Assembly (NCBI GenBank): GCA_938028625.1 | Contig: CALIZB010000047.1 | Span: 1-53,006, forward strand | Reading direction: 5' to 3' | Origin: an uncultured Bacteroidia bacterium | GTDB lineage: Bacteria > Bacteroidota > Bacteroidia > JANWVE01 | Length of the DNA stretch: 53,006 nt | In this document: piece after piece, positions 1 to 8,196 of the stretch | Position numbering within the stretch: the stretch's first letter is position 1 | How the letters are laid out: each line of letters opens with the position of its first letter | The notes under the pieces: generated by a model | Seen by the model: the letters and a program-made list of their open reading frames with translations, nothing else | The model's database searches: none | Told to the model about the DNA's origin: nothing | Made by a program: the position numbers and the translations under genes

Positions 1-1
1 T

Positions 2-2140
2 TCTGTTCAGGAATTTTTCGCTCAGTTATATGCACATACATCTGTAGAAGCCGAACCCGCATCAGCAGGGCGTATGATGAACGGACATTTTGCCACACGC
101 TTGTTAGATGAATTCGGAAACTGGAAAGAACTTACCCAAAACAAACAATCCTCCGCAGATGTATCGCCTACAGGTAGTCAGATGCCAAGATTGGTAGGTT
201 TAGCTTATGCATCAAAATTATACAGAGAATTGAAAGAATTAAGCCATTTAACACAATTTTCTATCAATGGAAATGAAGTAGCTTTTGGAACTATTGGTAA
301 TGCCAGTACCTCAGAAGGTATGTTTTTTGAAGCACTCAATGCCGCAGGTGTACTCAAAATTCCTATGGTCGTTTCTATATGGGACGATGAATATGGTATC
401 TCGGTACATGCACGCCACCAGACTACCAAACAAAACCTCTCAGAAATTTTAAGCGGTTTTGCCCTTAATGAAAACGATGAAGGTTTTTTAATTTATACGG
501 TAGAAGGTTGGAACTATCCTTTGCTCTGTCAGGCTTATCAGGAGGGCGTAGCTATTACACGGGAAAAACATATTCCTGCTATTTATCATATTACTGAACT
601 TACCCAGCCGCAAGGGCATTCTACGTCAGGTAGCCATGAACGCTATAAAAGTAAAGAACGCTTAGCATGGGAACAGGAACATGACTGCATCAAAAAATTC
701 AGGGAATGGATTATTGAACAGGGATTAAGCACAGAAACCGAACTTGCACAAATAGAAAAAGAAGATGACGAATTTGTCAAAGAAGCTAAACAAAAAGCAT
801 GGGAAGCCTATCAGAAAGATATAAAAAGAGATGTATTTCTCTGTACAGACGTACTGGACGAGGTGATACCCCACAGCGAATATGCCGCACAGCTTACTCA
901 GATTAAAAATGAACTTAATAAGATAAAAGAACCTATACGCAAAGACGTGATGACAACTTTACACAAAGCTATTCGCATTACGAAGGGAAAGTATAAATCT
1001 TTTATACAACTCAAACAACAGTTTTTAAGCGAGAACCATGAACGATACAGTAGCCATTTGTATAGTGAAAGTACACAAAGTGCTTTAAGAGTAAAAGAAA
1101 TAAAACCTGTATATTCAGAAAAAAGCCCTACGGTAGATGGCAGACAAGTATTACAGGCTTGTTTTGATAACCTCTTAAACCGTTATCCGCAGGTAATAGC
1201 ATTCGGCGAAGATGTAGGTACTATCGGAGATGTAAACAAAGCCTTTGAAGGTTTGCAAGAAAAATACGGAGAATTACGGGTAAGCGATACAGGTATTCGG
1301 GAGTGTACAATATTAGGACAAGCCATAGGTGCGGCTATGCGCGGACTACGTCCTATTGCAGAAATTCAGTATTTAGATTATCTTTTGTATGCACTTCAAA
1401 TTATGTCTGATGATTTGGCAACCGTTCAGTACCGTACCAAAGGTGGACAAAAAGCACCTGTTATTGTACGTACGCGCGGGCATAGGTTAGAAGGTATATG
1501 GCATGCAGGTTCTCCTATGGGCATGATTATTCATGCACTCAGGGGTATGTATGTGCTTGTACCCCGTAATATGACCCAAGCCGCAGGATTTTACAATACG
1601 CTTATTCAATCTGATGATACAGCACTTATTGTGGAAGTGCTTAACGGATACAGGTTAAAAGAGCGCATTCCTGATAATATCGGCGAATTTACTGTACCTC
1701 TCGGAGTACCCGAAGTTTTATGTGAAGGTTCTGATGTAACTTTGGTAACTTACGGGGCTTGTTGTAGAATTGCTCTGGAAGCCGCAAATATGCTTGCTGA
1801 AACAGGTATATCTGTCGAAGTAATAGATGTACAGTCTTTACTACCGTTTGATATTCACCATAGTATAGTGCGTTCTTTACAAAAAACGAATAGAATAATA
1901 TTTTTAGATGAAGATGTACCTGGCGGCGCTACGTCCTTCATGATGCAACAAGTATTAGAAGTACAAAACGGCTACCGCTGGTTAGACGCTAAACCTCTTA
2001 CGCTTACTGCCAAAGCACATCGCCCTGCTTATGGTTCTGATGGAGATTATTTTTCCAAACCTAATGCAGAAGAAATATTTGATGCTATCTACGCCATCAT
2101 GAATGAGTATAATCCCGAACAGTATCCTAAATTATTTTAG
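2..2140 (+). CDS. 2-oxoacid dehydrogenase E1, fused alpha/beta subunits (5' partial)
   Basis: Thiamine-diphosphate-dependent E1 of a branched-chain 2-oxoacid (or pyruvate-type) dehydrogenase complex, which decarboxylates the 2-oxoacid and passes the acyl group to E2 lipoate. The reading frame is open from base 2, before the tracked ATG at 74, so the gene begins outside the window. The first half is E1-alpha: a TPP-fold segment with IGNASTSEG and, about 25 residues later, SIWDDEYGIS, in the place of the usual GDG...NN motif. A charged linker follows, then an E1-beta half (from about residue 350 of the tracked ORF) with FGEDVGTIGDVNKAFEG and the C-terminal transketolase domain ending near KAHRPAYGSDGDYFSK. 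Single-chain alpha/beta E1 enzymes are common in Bacteroidota. The substrate cannot be fixed from this fragment. It converges with the downstream kinase gene, with 41 bases between stop codons. Confidence 0.88.
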   Translation, partial: SVQEFFAQLYAHTSVEAEPASAGRMMNGHFATRLLDEFGNWKELTQNKQSSADVSPTGSQMPRLVGLAYASKLYRELKELSHLTQFSINGNEVAFGTIGNASTSEGMFFEALNAAGVLKIPMVVSIWDDEYGISVHARHQTTKQNLSEILSGFALNENDEGFLIYTVEGWNYPLLCQAYQEGVAITREKHIPAIYHITELTQPQGHSTSGSHERYKSKERLAWEQEHDCIKKFREWIIEQGLSTETELAQIEKEDDEFVKEAKQKAWEAYQKDIKRDVFLCTDVLDEVIPHSEYAAQLTQIKNELNKIKEPIRKDVMTTLHKAIRITKGKYKSFIQLKQQFLSENHERYSSHLYSESTQSALRVKEIKPVYSEKSPTVDGRQVLQACFDNLLNRYPQVIAFGEDVGTIGDVNKAFEGLQEKYGELRVSDTGIRECTILGQAIGAAMRGLRPIAEIQYLDYLLYALQIMSDDLATVQYRTKGGQKAPVIVRTRGHRLEGIWHAGSPMGMIIHALRGMYVLVPRNMTQAAGFYNTLIQSDDTALIVEVLNGYRLKERIPDNIGEFTVPLGVPEVLCEGSDVTLVTYGACCRIALEAANMLAETGISVEVIDVQSLLPFDIHHSIVRSLQKTNRIIFLDEDVPGGATSFMMQQVLEVQNGYRWLDAKPLTLTAKAHRPAYGSDGDYFSKPNAEEIFDAIYAIMNEYNPEQYPKLF

Positions 2141-2181
2141 AGTCTTTAAAGGTTCATCTTAATATACCGAGTTATTTATAC

Positions 2182-4914
2182 TTACACAGTTTGCTTTAAC
2201 TTTTTGAGCAAGTTCTCTATTGCTAAATCATTAAAATCTTCTATTTGTTGTAATAGGTATTTTTTCAGTTGGGCAACCGTAGCATTCTCATCATTGAGAA
2301 ATTGTATTACCTTACTTAACTCTTCCATATTGCCTATAAGCAGACATTTTTCGGCTTCGGCAACCCATGTGTCAGGGATATGTTGCTGAACAAAGGTAAA
2401 ATCTAGTTCTTCTATATTGAAAGCAGTTTCTTCGGTTGTATCAGCCATAACATCATTTTCATACACATATTCAATGTTCAGATTTTTTGCAATAGCGTCA
2501 AAAAGTTGTGAAGCTGTGTAGGGTTTGGCAATATAATCATCTAAACCTGACTGTATAATTTCATGTTTCTGATGCTCAAAAGCATCTGCGGTTACAGCAA
2601 TAATTTTTACGTTGCTCTGAGGATATTGTGTACGAATTTCTTTGGTGGCTTCAAAACCATTGATAACAGGCATACGAATATCCATCATGATTAAGTCAGG
2701 TTTGAAAGTATAATATTTTTCAACAGCTTCTTTACCGTTATAGGCTTTTTCTGTGATAAATCCTGCGGATTGCAAAAATTCATTAGCAACCTCTACATTG
2801 ATTTGGCTGTCATCTACAATAAGAATACGGGGTTTAATCTCATTTTTAATTGCTTTTACTTTATTTGTATTTTTCTGTGCGGTCCGTACAGGAGTTTCAA
2901 TAATTTCAAGGGGAAGAGAAAAACTGAAAGTACTGCCTTTATCTAATTCGCTTTCTATATGCATAACACCACCCATAAGTTCAATATAGCTTTTAGTAAT
3001 GGCTAATCCCAATCCTGTACCGCCTTCTGTATTCTGTGCATGGTAAATTTGGGTAAAAGGCTTGGTCATTTCGCTTATTTTGTCTTTGGGTATGCCTCTG
3101 CCTGTGTCCCTTACAGCAAAACGGATATTGCCGTTAAATTCTTTGGTTACGATAAACGTAATACTACCCTTTTGAGTAAATTTTACCGCGTTGCCCATAA
3201 AATTGATGATGCATTGACGGAGTTTTCCTGTATCTGTGCGGACATGCTTGGGTAACTGTGCGTCTTTTTCTACAACAAGTTGTAGTCCTTTATTTTCACA
3301 TCTTAATTTGAATAAATCATAAATTTCTTGTACGAGTGCATGCAAGTCTGTTTCATCATAATGCAGTTCCATTTTACCTGCTTCAATTTTGCTCAAATCC
3401 AAAATATCATTGATAAGACCAAGTAAATGCTCTCCGCTTTTATTGATGATTTGTAATTTTTCCTTGTGTTTTTCGGATACAGAATTATCATTCATTAAAA
3501 TTTGAGCATAGCCCAAGATACCGTTGAGAGGTGTTCTCAATTCATGGGACATATTAGATAAAAAATCAGATTTTACTTTATTAGCTTGTTCAGCCTGTTT
3601 TTGAGCAATTTCTGCGGCTTCTTTGGCTACTACAAGTTCCTGAGTGCGTGCTTCTACCAAATCTTCTAATTTTTCGTTGAGTTCTTCCATTTCACGATTT
3701 TTTTCCTCTAAGTCCTGTTGATACAAGCGCATCTGCTCTTGTGTAGCTTGAAGTTCTTCGAGATTTTGGCGAAGTTCTTCTTCGGAAGATTGTAAAGCAT
3801 TAGTTTTTGCAATAAGCTCTTGTTCATTTTGTAAGCGAATAATTACGTTTGCAAATATCTCACCTATTGTTTTAAGGAGGTTAATTTCGTTATCTTTCCA
3901 AGTTCTATGTTCGCATTTTGTAACAGACACCATACCTATACTTTTATTTTTGAAAATCATAGGGATAGCTAACATCGCTTTGACGCCCATTTGTGCAAAG
4001 AACGTTTTTTCATTACTTGCTTGGTCATCTAGTTCTGTTAAATCTGAAAAGACGACATTTTGAGACTCTATTATAATTTTTTGTGTAAAATAAGGGAAGA
4101 AACCAGCCTGCATTTCGCGTTCTGTGTCATTTTTGAATTCTCTTATACCTTGAATAACAGACCAATCAGCAATATGACGAATAACAGTATTATTATTTTT
4201 GAGTATCATCACGTTAGCAAAGTCTGCTTGCATAAAATTTCCTATTTTTTGGAGGGTTTGTTCTAGGGCAGGGATAAGTTCCTTATTATCTATATTTACA
4301 AATAACGTTGAAGTTTCTGTAATAATCTCGTCTATACGAACTCTTTCTTGTAGGTTATGGTAAGTACTCTGTAATTGTTCTTGTGTAGTTTGGAGTTCTT
4401 CGAGATTTTGGCGAAGCTCTTCTTCGCGAGCTTGGAGTTCTCTATTTTGTTGTTCTATAAGCAAATCAGCGAGTTTTTCTTGGGTAAAGTCTCGTGCAGT
4501 ACCCAGCAGTTTAAAGGGTTTTCCTGTTTCATCAAAAATGACTTTCCCTTTTGCCATTATCCACATAATTTCTTTTTTAGCGTTGTACATACGATGTTCT
4601 ACGTCAAATATGCCTGTCTGCGTAACTGCTGTGTGAATAGCTTCATTAAGTTTTATTCTATCCTCTTCGGGGAGCATTTCCTCATTAAATTGTTTAAGAG
4701 TAAGGGGTGTGTTTACGGGTATGCCTGTATTATGATAGAGCTGGTTGCTCCATATAAGTGTATCTGTTTCAAAATAGTATTCCCATGTACCCAAACGAGC
4801 AATATTTTGTGCTTCCTCTAAACGAGCTTCGTTTTCTTCTACTCTACGGATATAGTTTTTGAGAGTGTTTATATCCAAACGTTGAATATACCCTGTGGAG
4901 AGCGTTATTACCAA
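2182..4914 (-). CDS. hybrid histidine kinase, cytoplasmic part (PAS-GAF-HisKA-HATPase-REC)
   Basis: Sensor kinase that autophosphorylates on His and passes phosphate to its own receiver. In order: coiled coil; PAS fold (about 35-150); coiled linker; GAF (about 200-365); second coiled linker (365-445); HisKA with FLSNMSHELRTPLNG (His457); HATPase with N box near 571-578, G1 DTGRGIP and G2 GGTGLGLAI; receiver (695-810) with phospho-acceptor Asp745 in MMDIRMP and Lys797. The last 100 residues are not a recognisable Hpt domain. The ORF opens at a TTG (4914) with no nearby ATG, and its first residues (VITLSTGYI) read like the end of a membrane helix. The upstream ORF 4908-5459, which overlaps it by 7 bases, encodes the missing membrane part in the -1-related frame. 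The two are probably one protein split by a single missing base. Domain calls are firm; the true N-terminus is not. Confidence 0.85.
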   Translation of the reverse strand: MVITLSTGYIQRLDINTLKNYIRRVEENEARLEEAQNIARLGTWEYYFETDTLIWSNQLYHNTGIPVNTPLTLKQFNEEMLPEEDRIKLNEAIHTAVTQTGIFDVEHRMYNAKKEIMWIMAKGKVIFDETGKPFKLLGTARDFTQEKLADLLIEQQNRELQAREEELRQNLEELQTTQEQLQSTYHNLQERVRIDEIITETSTLFVNIDNKELIPALEQTLQKIGNFMQADFANVMILKNNNTVIRHIADWSVIQGIREFKNDTEREMQAGFFPYFTQKIIIESQNVVFSDLTELDDQASNEKTFFAQMGVKAMLAIPMIFKNKSIGMVSVTKCEHRTWKDNEINLLKTIGEIFANVIIRLQNEQELIAKTNALQSSEEELRQNLEELQATQEQMRLYQQDLEEKNREMEELNEKLEDLVEARTQELVVAKEAAEIAQKQAEQANKVKSDFLSNMSHELRTPLNGILGYAQILMNDNSVSEKHKEKLQIINKSGEHLLGLINDILDLSKIEAGKMELHYDETDLHALVQEIYDLFKLRCENKGLQLVVEKDAQLPKHVRTDTGKLRQCIINFMGNAVKFTQKGSITFIVTKEFNGNIRFAVRDTGRGIPKDKISEMTKPFTQIYHAQNTEGGTGLGLAITKSYIELMGGVMHIESELDKGSTFSFSLPLEIIETPVRTAQKNTNKVKAIKNEIKPRILIVDDSQINVEVANEFLQSAGFITEKAYNGKEAVEKYYTFKPDLIMMDIRMPVINGFEATKEIRTQYPQSNVKIIAVTADAFEHQKHEIIQSGLDDYIAKPYTASQLFDAIAKNLNIEYVYENDVMADTTEETAFNIEELDFTFVQQHIPDTWVAEAEKCLLIGNMEELSKVIQFLNDENATVAQLKKYLLQQIEDFNDLAIENLLKKLKQTV
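3741..3784 (-). repeat. direct repeat copy A inside the histidine kinase linker
   Basis: This 44-base segment matches 4383-4426 with three mismatches. Both encode the coiled-coil sequence EELRQNLEELQ(A/T)TQEQ, one before the GAF domain and one after it. It suggests duplication or gene conversion between the two signalling linkers. Confidence 0.75.
4383..4426 (-). repeat. direct repeat copy B inside the histidine kinase linker
   Basis: Partner of 3741-3784 (41 of 44 bases identical by eye), encoding the linker between the PAS and GAF domains of the same kinase. Confidence 0.75.
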
Positions 4915-5459
4915 TAAAACAATGTAAACCCTGATATACCCACTAAATAGTATTCATTGGGTTGTAGACTGGGTGCTGAGGGAAGATAAAATATACGAGA
5001 GAGAGGGATATAAGATACAAAACAAATCCATGCAAAAAGAATCCCGATTAACCTTTGCTTTTTCTGATAAGGTGCATAAAACAGCATTGGCATAATCGCA
5101 GAAAGTAGCGCTGTAGAAATAGTGAGAAAAAAATCAATGGTGGGTTGTTTACCATTAGAGGTCATAAGAGAGATAATGAGCGTGCCAATGTTAAACTCAA
5201 TAATGCCTAGTATTTTAGCTATATTAGGAGAGAGATATTTACTTACCCAAGGGGTAAGAAAAGCAGGCAGACAGATAATCCATAAAACAACTATAATAAC
5301 AAAAGGTGCATTAAAAGAGAGTAAACTTATAGTAAAAGGAATACCTATAAGCGGTCCTACAATAAGCCCTGTTTTATTAGTAAGAATAACCCTGTTTTTT
5401 TCTAATTCATCCATTTCGGGTTTTATACCGTACTCAATAATTTCTTTCCATGAAGCCAT
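4908..5459 (-). CDS. multi-pass membrane sensor domain, probable N-terminus of the adjacent kinase
   Basis: About 183 residues with six hydrophobic helices after a short charged amphipathic N-terminus (WKEIIEYGIKPEMDELEKNR). The track starts at TTG 5465, but that TTG lies inside a TAnnTTTG promoter box (5463-5470); ATG 5459, giving MASWKEII, is the better start and sits only 3 bases after the box. The ORF stops at GISGFTLFYW in the middle of what should be the last helix. The -1 frame continues LLVITLSTGYIQRL straight into the kinase ORF. Adding one T to the TTTT run would read GFTLFLLVITLSTGY and join both ORFs into a kinase of about 1,090 residues with a membrane-embedded sensor. So this is either a real frameshift, a recoding site, or a homopolymer sequencing error. 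The ligand is unknown. Confidence 0.7.
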   Translation of the reverse strand: MASWKEIIEYGIKPEMDELEKNRVILTNKTGLIVGPLIGIPFTISLLSFNAPFVIIVVLWIICLPAFLTPWVSKYLSPNIAKILGIIEFNIGTLIISLMTSNGKQPTIDFFLTISTALLSAIMPMLFYAPYQKKQRLIGILFAWICFVSYIPLSRIFYLPSAPSLQPNEYYLVGISGFTLFYW

Positions 5460-5462
5460 GTT

Positions 5463-5470
5463 CAAAAATA
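5463..5470 (-). promoter_or_regulatory. TAnnTTTG -7 box for the membrane sensor gene
   Basis: Minus-strand TATTTTTG followed after 3 bases by ATG 5459. A matching TTTG -33 element is not clear. The position predicts a leaderless transcript. Confidence 0.45.
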
Positions 5471-5628
5471 CGAAAAAAGCATAGAAAACAGATTATGTTA
5501 ATCAATATGTCTGCTATTATTATGCGAGAACATCTTATCAAAGTAGCTACTATTTAGAAAATAACCCTAAAACAAAACAAATAACACAAACTATTTATCT
5601 ACTAATGACTTGAAATTAGTACCTATTT

Positions 5629-5841
5629 TTGATCATCTACTATTACTCCTTATGGTTATTTGAGATAGAGTTTGATTTCAGAGATGCCAAGCAACTCTTT
5701 GGACTTTCAAAAGCCATAAAAAAAATTAACTTAGTAATACCATCATACTTTGCTTTTTGCTTGTCAAATAACCACTCAAATTTTGTTATAAGAGCACAAA
5801 AAGTTATTATACAATCAAAAAAGTTTTTATTGTTGACTTAG
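5629..5841 (+). pseudogene. decayed DDE transposase fragment (C-terminal part)
   Basis: This is the only recognisable content of the 500-base gap 5466-5970. In frame with the short ORF it reads FEIEFDFRDAKQLFGL, the conserved segment around the catalytic Glu of a DDE transposase family common in Bacteroidota and cyanobacteria (typically IEFDFRDAKQ-x-x-GL-x-DF). The expected continuation then jumps frames: TFKSHKKN is in one frame, KKINLV returns to the first, and NTIILCFLLVK lies in a third, each closed by stops. No N-terminal half and no terminal inverted repeats were seen. Flanking bases 5466-5628 and 5842-5940 are AT-rich with no gene I can support. Family assignment rests on motif memory, so confidence is moderate. 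Confidence 0.5.
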
Positions 5842-5970
5842 AAATTACTAACTTAGAAACTATCATTTTTTTAGATACCTCTCTTGGTATTCATATCCAG
5901 ATTTAACACAAACTTAATTTTTTAATCAAATTTTTTTGTGTAAGTTTGATGCGTATAAATATAGAAAGTT

Positions 5971-6678
5971 ATGAAAAAGTTCATATTAGTTGTTACATTA
6001 ATGTTGTTTGTAAAAAGTCTGCTTATGGCACAAACAGCGAAAGAAGTTACTATAACTCAATGGTCTGTGAAAGAAGAAAATGGATACATAAACATAGTAG
6101 GAGAAGTAAAGAATACCTATCCAAATGCTTTAGGTTTTGTAAAAATTGAAATTGAGTACTATGACAAACAAGGCAAACCTATCAGTGTGAATAGATTTAC
6201 AGGTAAAGACGCAGGTACCATGGAAAAAGATGAAACTACGGCAGATTTAGAAGTTATTCTACCTGGTGAGACTTCACCTTTTTCAAGAACAAGAGATATT
6301 AGCAAAATTAAAGGAGAGTTTGGTTCTTGCAAACTTAAAGCTGATGGTATGCTTTTTAAGGAAAATCTCCCCTTTTCTGCAACTTTATCTAATGTAAGCG
6401 TAACCCCTGATGGTCAAAATTTTACAGTAAAAGGCACGTATAAAGCTATGGGCAGCCAAGCATGCAAAAATCCTGCAATTATTATGGTAGGATATGATGA
6501 AAACGGAAAGATAATTAAATCTGAAAAGTTTAATTTTACCGTAGGTAACGATAAATACAAGTTTGTAAATTCTCTTGAACCTAACCAGACCTACGAATTT
6601 TCTGCTAAATTTCTCACTGATAAAAAAGATAAAGTAAAACAGGTAAAAGTACTACCTTTTTATAGCGGATACTTTTAG
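5971..6678 (+). CDS. secreted protein with FxLYD-like beta-sandwich domain
   Basis: 235 residues. The N-terminus MKKFILVVTLMLFVKSLLMAQ is a classical signal peptide, so the product is exported to the periplasm or beyond. Residues about 25-115 (WSVKEENGYINIVGEVKNTYP..., LGFVKIEIEYYDKQGKPI) resemble the FxLYD/DUF3426-type fold, in which a protein compares its free and bound environment through beta strands; ENPGETSPF-like text (LPGETSPFS) is typical of that fold. A second, similar beta-rich domain occupies 125-235. No catalytic motif. ATG 5971 is chosen because of the signal peptide; the out-of-frame ORF beginning at 5946 is a shadow. A TAAGTTTG box lies at 5941-5948. It stands alone and is followed by a hairpin terminator. 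Confidence 0.6.
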   Translation: MKKFILVVTLMLFVKSLLMAQTAKEVTITQWSVKEENGYINIVGEVKNTYPNALGFVKIEIEYYDKQGKPISVNRFTGKDAGTMEKDETTADLEVILPGETSPFSRTRDISKIKGEFGSCKLKADGMLFKENLPFSATLSNVSVTPDGQNFTVKGTYKAMGSQACKNPAIIMVGYDENGKIIKSEKFNFTVGNDKYKFVNSLEPNQTYEFSAKFLTDKKDKVKQVKVLPFYSGYF

Positions 6679-6742
6679 ATAAGATTGAGACCCTATGATA
6701 CAATAATTTTAGTTCCATGTTCTTAAAATAAACAAATAGAGC

Positions 6743-6783
6743 ATGCTAACTATTTACATAATGGATAGTTAGCATATTTTTTA
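6743..6783 (+). terminator. rho-independent terminator
   Basis: Perfect 11-bp stem ATGCTAACTAT / ATAGTTAGCAT with an 11-base loop, then a run of six T. It ends the secreted-protein transcript at 5971-6678. The rest of 6679-6952 is AT-rich with no gene I can support. Confidence 0.8.
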
Positions 6784-6952
6784 TTCCTAAATAGTGGTTT
6801 TACTCAATTTAAGTATAAAATTAAGTGGCTACGAGTGAATATTTAAAGCTAAAAATAAGAGAAGCTACAAGCAGACTAATAGATAATTTTTTATTGAATG
6901 AAACCGCAAGAAACAAACCTATGCTCTTAAAGTTTTTTAGTAGTTTTGCTTA

Positions 6953-8170
6953 ATGTTTTCACGTTATATAGCTCTTCGTACTGTATTTCACAAACGGGGT
7001 AAAAGTACTTTTATTATATGGATTGGTGTTGTGGGAATTGCAGTTTCTGTATGCGTGATACAAATTGCTATGGCTATTCATGGCGGATTCAAAGAGAGCA
7101 TTACAAATACGATTTTTGGCTATGAAGCACAACTTCAAGTAGGTAAATACAACGCAGAAGAGGGTATAAGTAACGAACCTCTCCATTTTACAGACAGTTT
7201 GGTACAGTTTATCCGAAAAAAACACTCTAATATTCACAAAATAAGCCATTATATTGTAATGCCTTCATTAGCACAAAGCAAATCCGATTTGGAAGGTATT
7301 ATGCTCAAAGGAGTAAGTAAAGAAAATACATTAGATTTTTTTAAGCACAATCTTGTAGCAGGAACACTTCCACATAAAGACAGTGCTTTACAAGTTATAG
7401 TAGGAAAAGTTTTAGCAAATAAACTGAAACTTAAAGTAGGCGATAAACTGAAACTGTTTTTTATGCAGAATCCTCCAAAAGCACGGGTAGTAAAAATTAC
7501 AGGCATTTTTCAGACCAATATGCACAATATTGATGAAAGCACAGTGGTAGGAAATATCGGTCTGCTACATAAAATTCTTAACTGGGAAGACAGCCAGACT
7601 ATGGGTATGGAAATATGGTTAAAAAACACCGCTCACATAGAACAGGACAAAGAACAGCTTAAAAATATTTTACATAGTGCAGGTTTATTAGAACAAGAAG
7701 TCTATACTGTATATCAATTATACCCTAATTTATTCAACTGGATTGACTTACAAGGAGGACATGTACGCATTATTATTATGCTTATGCTTATTGTAGCTAC
7801 TATAAATATGACCTGCACACTTTTAGTACTTATTCTAGAACAAACTAAGTCTGTGGGCATACTCAAAGCGGTAGGGGCTTCGGAAGGACAAATCAGAGGA
7901 ATTTTTGTATATCAAGCAGGTGTATTGATTGCTTTGGGAAGCATGGTAGGCAACCTTTTAGGTTCGGGGATTATTCTTGTACAGCAAAAATATCATTTGT
8001 TTAAACTTAATCCTGAAAGTTATTTTCTGAGCTATGTTCCCATGAAGTTCAGTCTGCAAAACCTGCTTTTGATTGATTTAGGTGTAATTTCTGTATGCAC
8101 CTTGTTTATGTTTTTCCCTGCTTTGTACAGCAAAAAAATATCTCCGATTAAGGCGCTTCGTACTGAATAA
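6953..8170 (+). CDS. ABC transporter permease, LolC/E-FtsX (MacB) family
   Basis: 405 residues with the family topology: one helix near the N-terminus (residues 20-45, IIWIGVVGIAVSVCVIQIAM), a large extracytoplasmic domain (about 50-270), then three C-terminal helices around 275-300, 320-345 and 375-395. The opening RYIALRTVFHK and the cytoplasmic KSVGILKAVGASEGQIRGIF loop are hallmarks of LolC/E and FtsX-type permeases, which work with an ABC ATPase to release lipoproteins or drive periplasmic remodelling without moving substrate through a channel. The expected partner LolD is not adjacent. The neighbouring ABC ATPase is on the opposite strand and belongs to a different (drug/ABC-2 export) subfamily, so the two are probably not partners. 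Confidence 0.82.
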   Translation: MFSRYIALRTVFHKRGKSTFIIWIGVVGIAVSVCVIQIAMAIHGGFKESITNTIFGYEAQLQVGKYNAEEGISNEPLHFTDSLVQFIRKKHSNIHKISHYIVMPSLAQSKSDLEGIMLKGVSKENTLDFFKHNLVAGTLPHKDSALQVIVGKVLANKLKLKVGDKLKLFFMQNPPKARVVKITGIFQTNMHNIDESTVVGNIGLLHKILNWEDSQTMGMEIWLKNTAHIEQDKEQLKNILHSAGLLEQEVYTVYQLYPNLFNWIDLQGGHVRIIIMLMLIVATINMTCTLLVLILEQTKSVGILKAVGASEGQIRGIFVYQAGVLIALGSMVGNLLGSGIILVQQKYHLFKLNPESYFLSYVPMKFSLQNLLLIDLGVISVCTLFMFFPALYSKKISPIKALRTE

Positions 8171-8196
8171 AAATAACATAAAATCACTCATATTTC

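Noticed and set aside
205-429. Minus-strand ORF of 74 residues
   Set aside because: Shadow of the E1 gene; no conserved motif or start signal.
4375-4821. Plus-strand ORF of 148 residues
   Set aside because: Antisense shadow of the PAS/GAF region of the kinase; composition is Phe/Cys-rich, as expected from the reverse strand of Lys/Glu-rich coding DNA.
5122-5484. Plus-strand ORF of 120 residues
   Set aside because: Antisense to the membrane sensor ORF, which has coherent helices and continues into the kinase.
5946-6149. Plus-strand ORF of 67 residues beginning just after a TAAGTTTG box
   Set aside because: Out of frame with the signal-peptide gene at 5971, which has a clear coding pattern.
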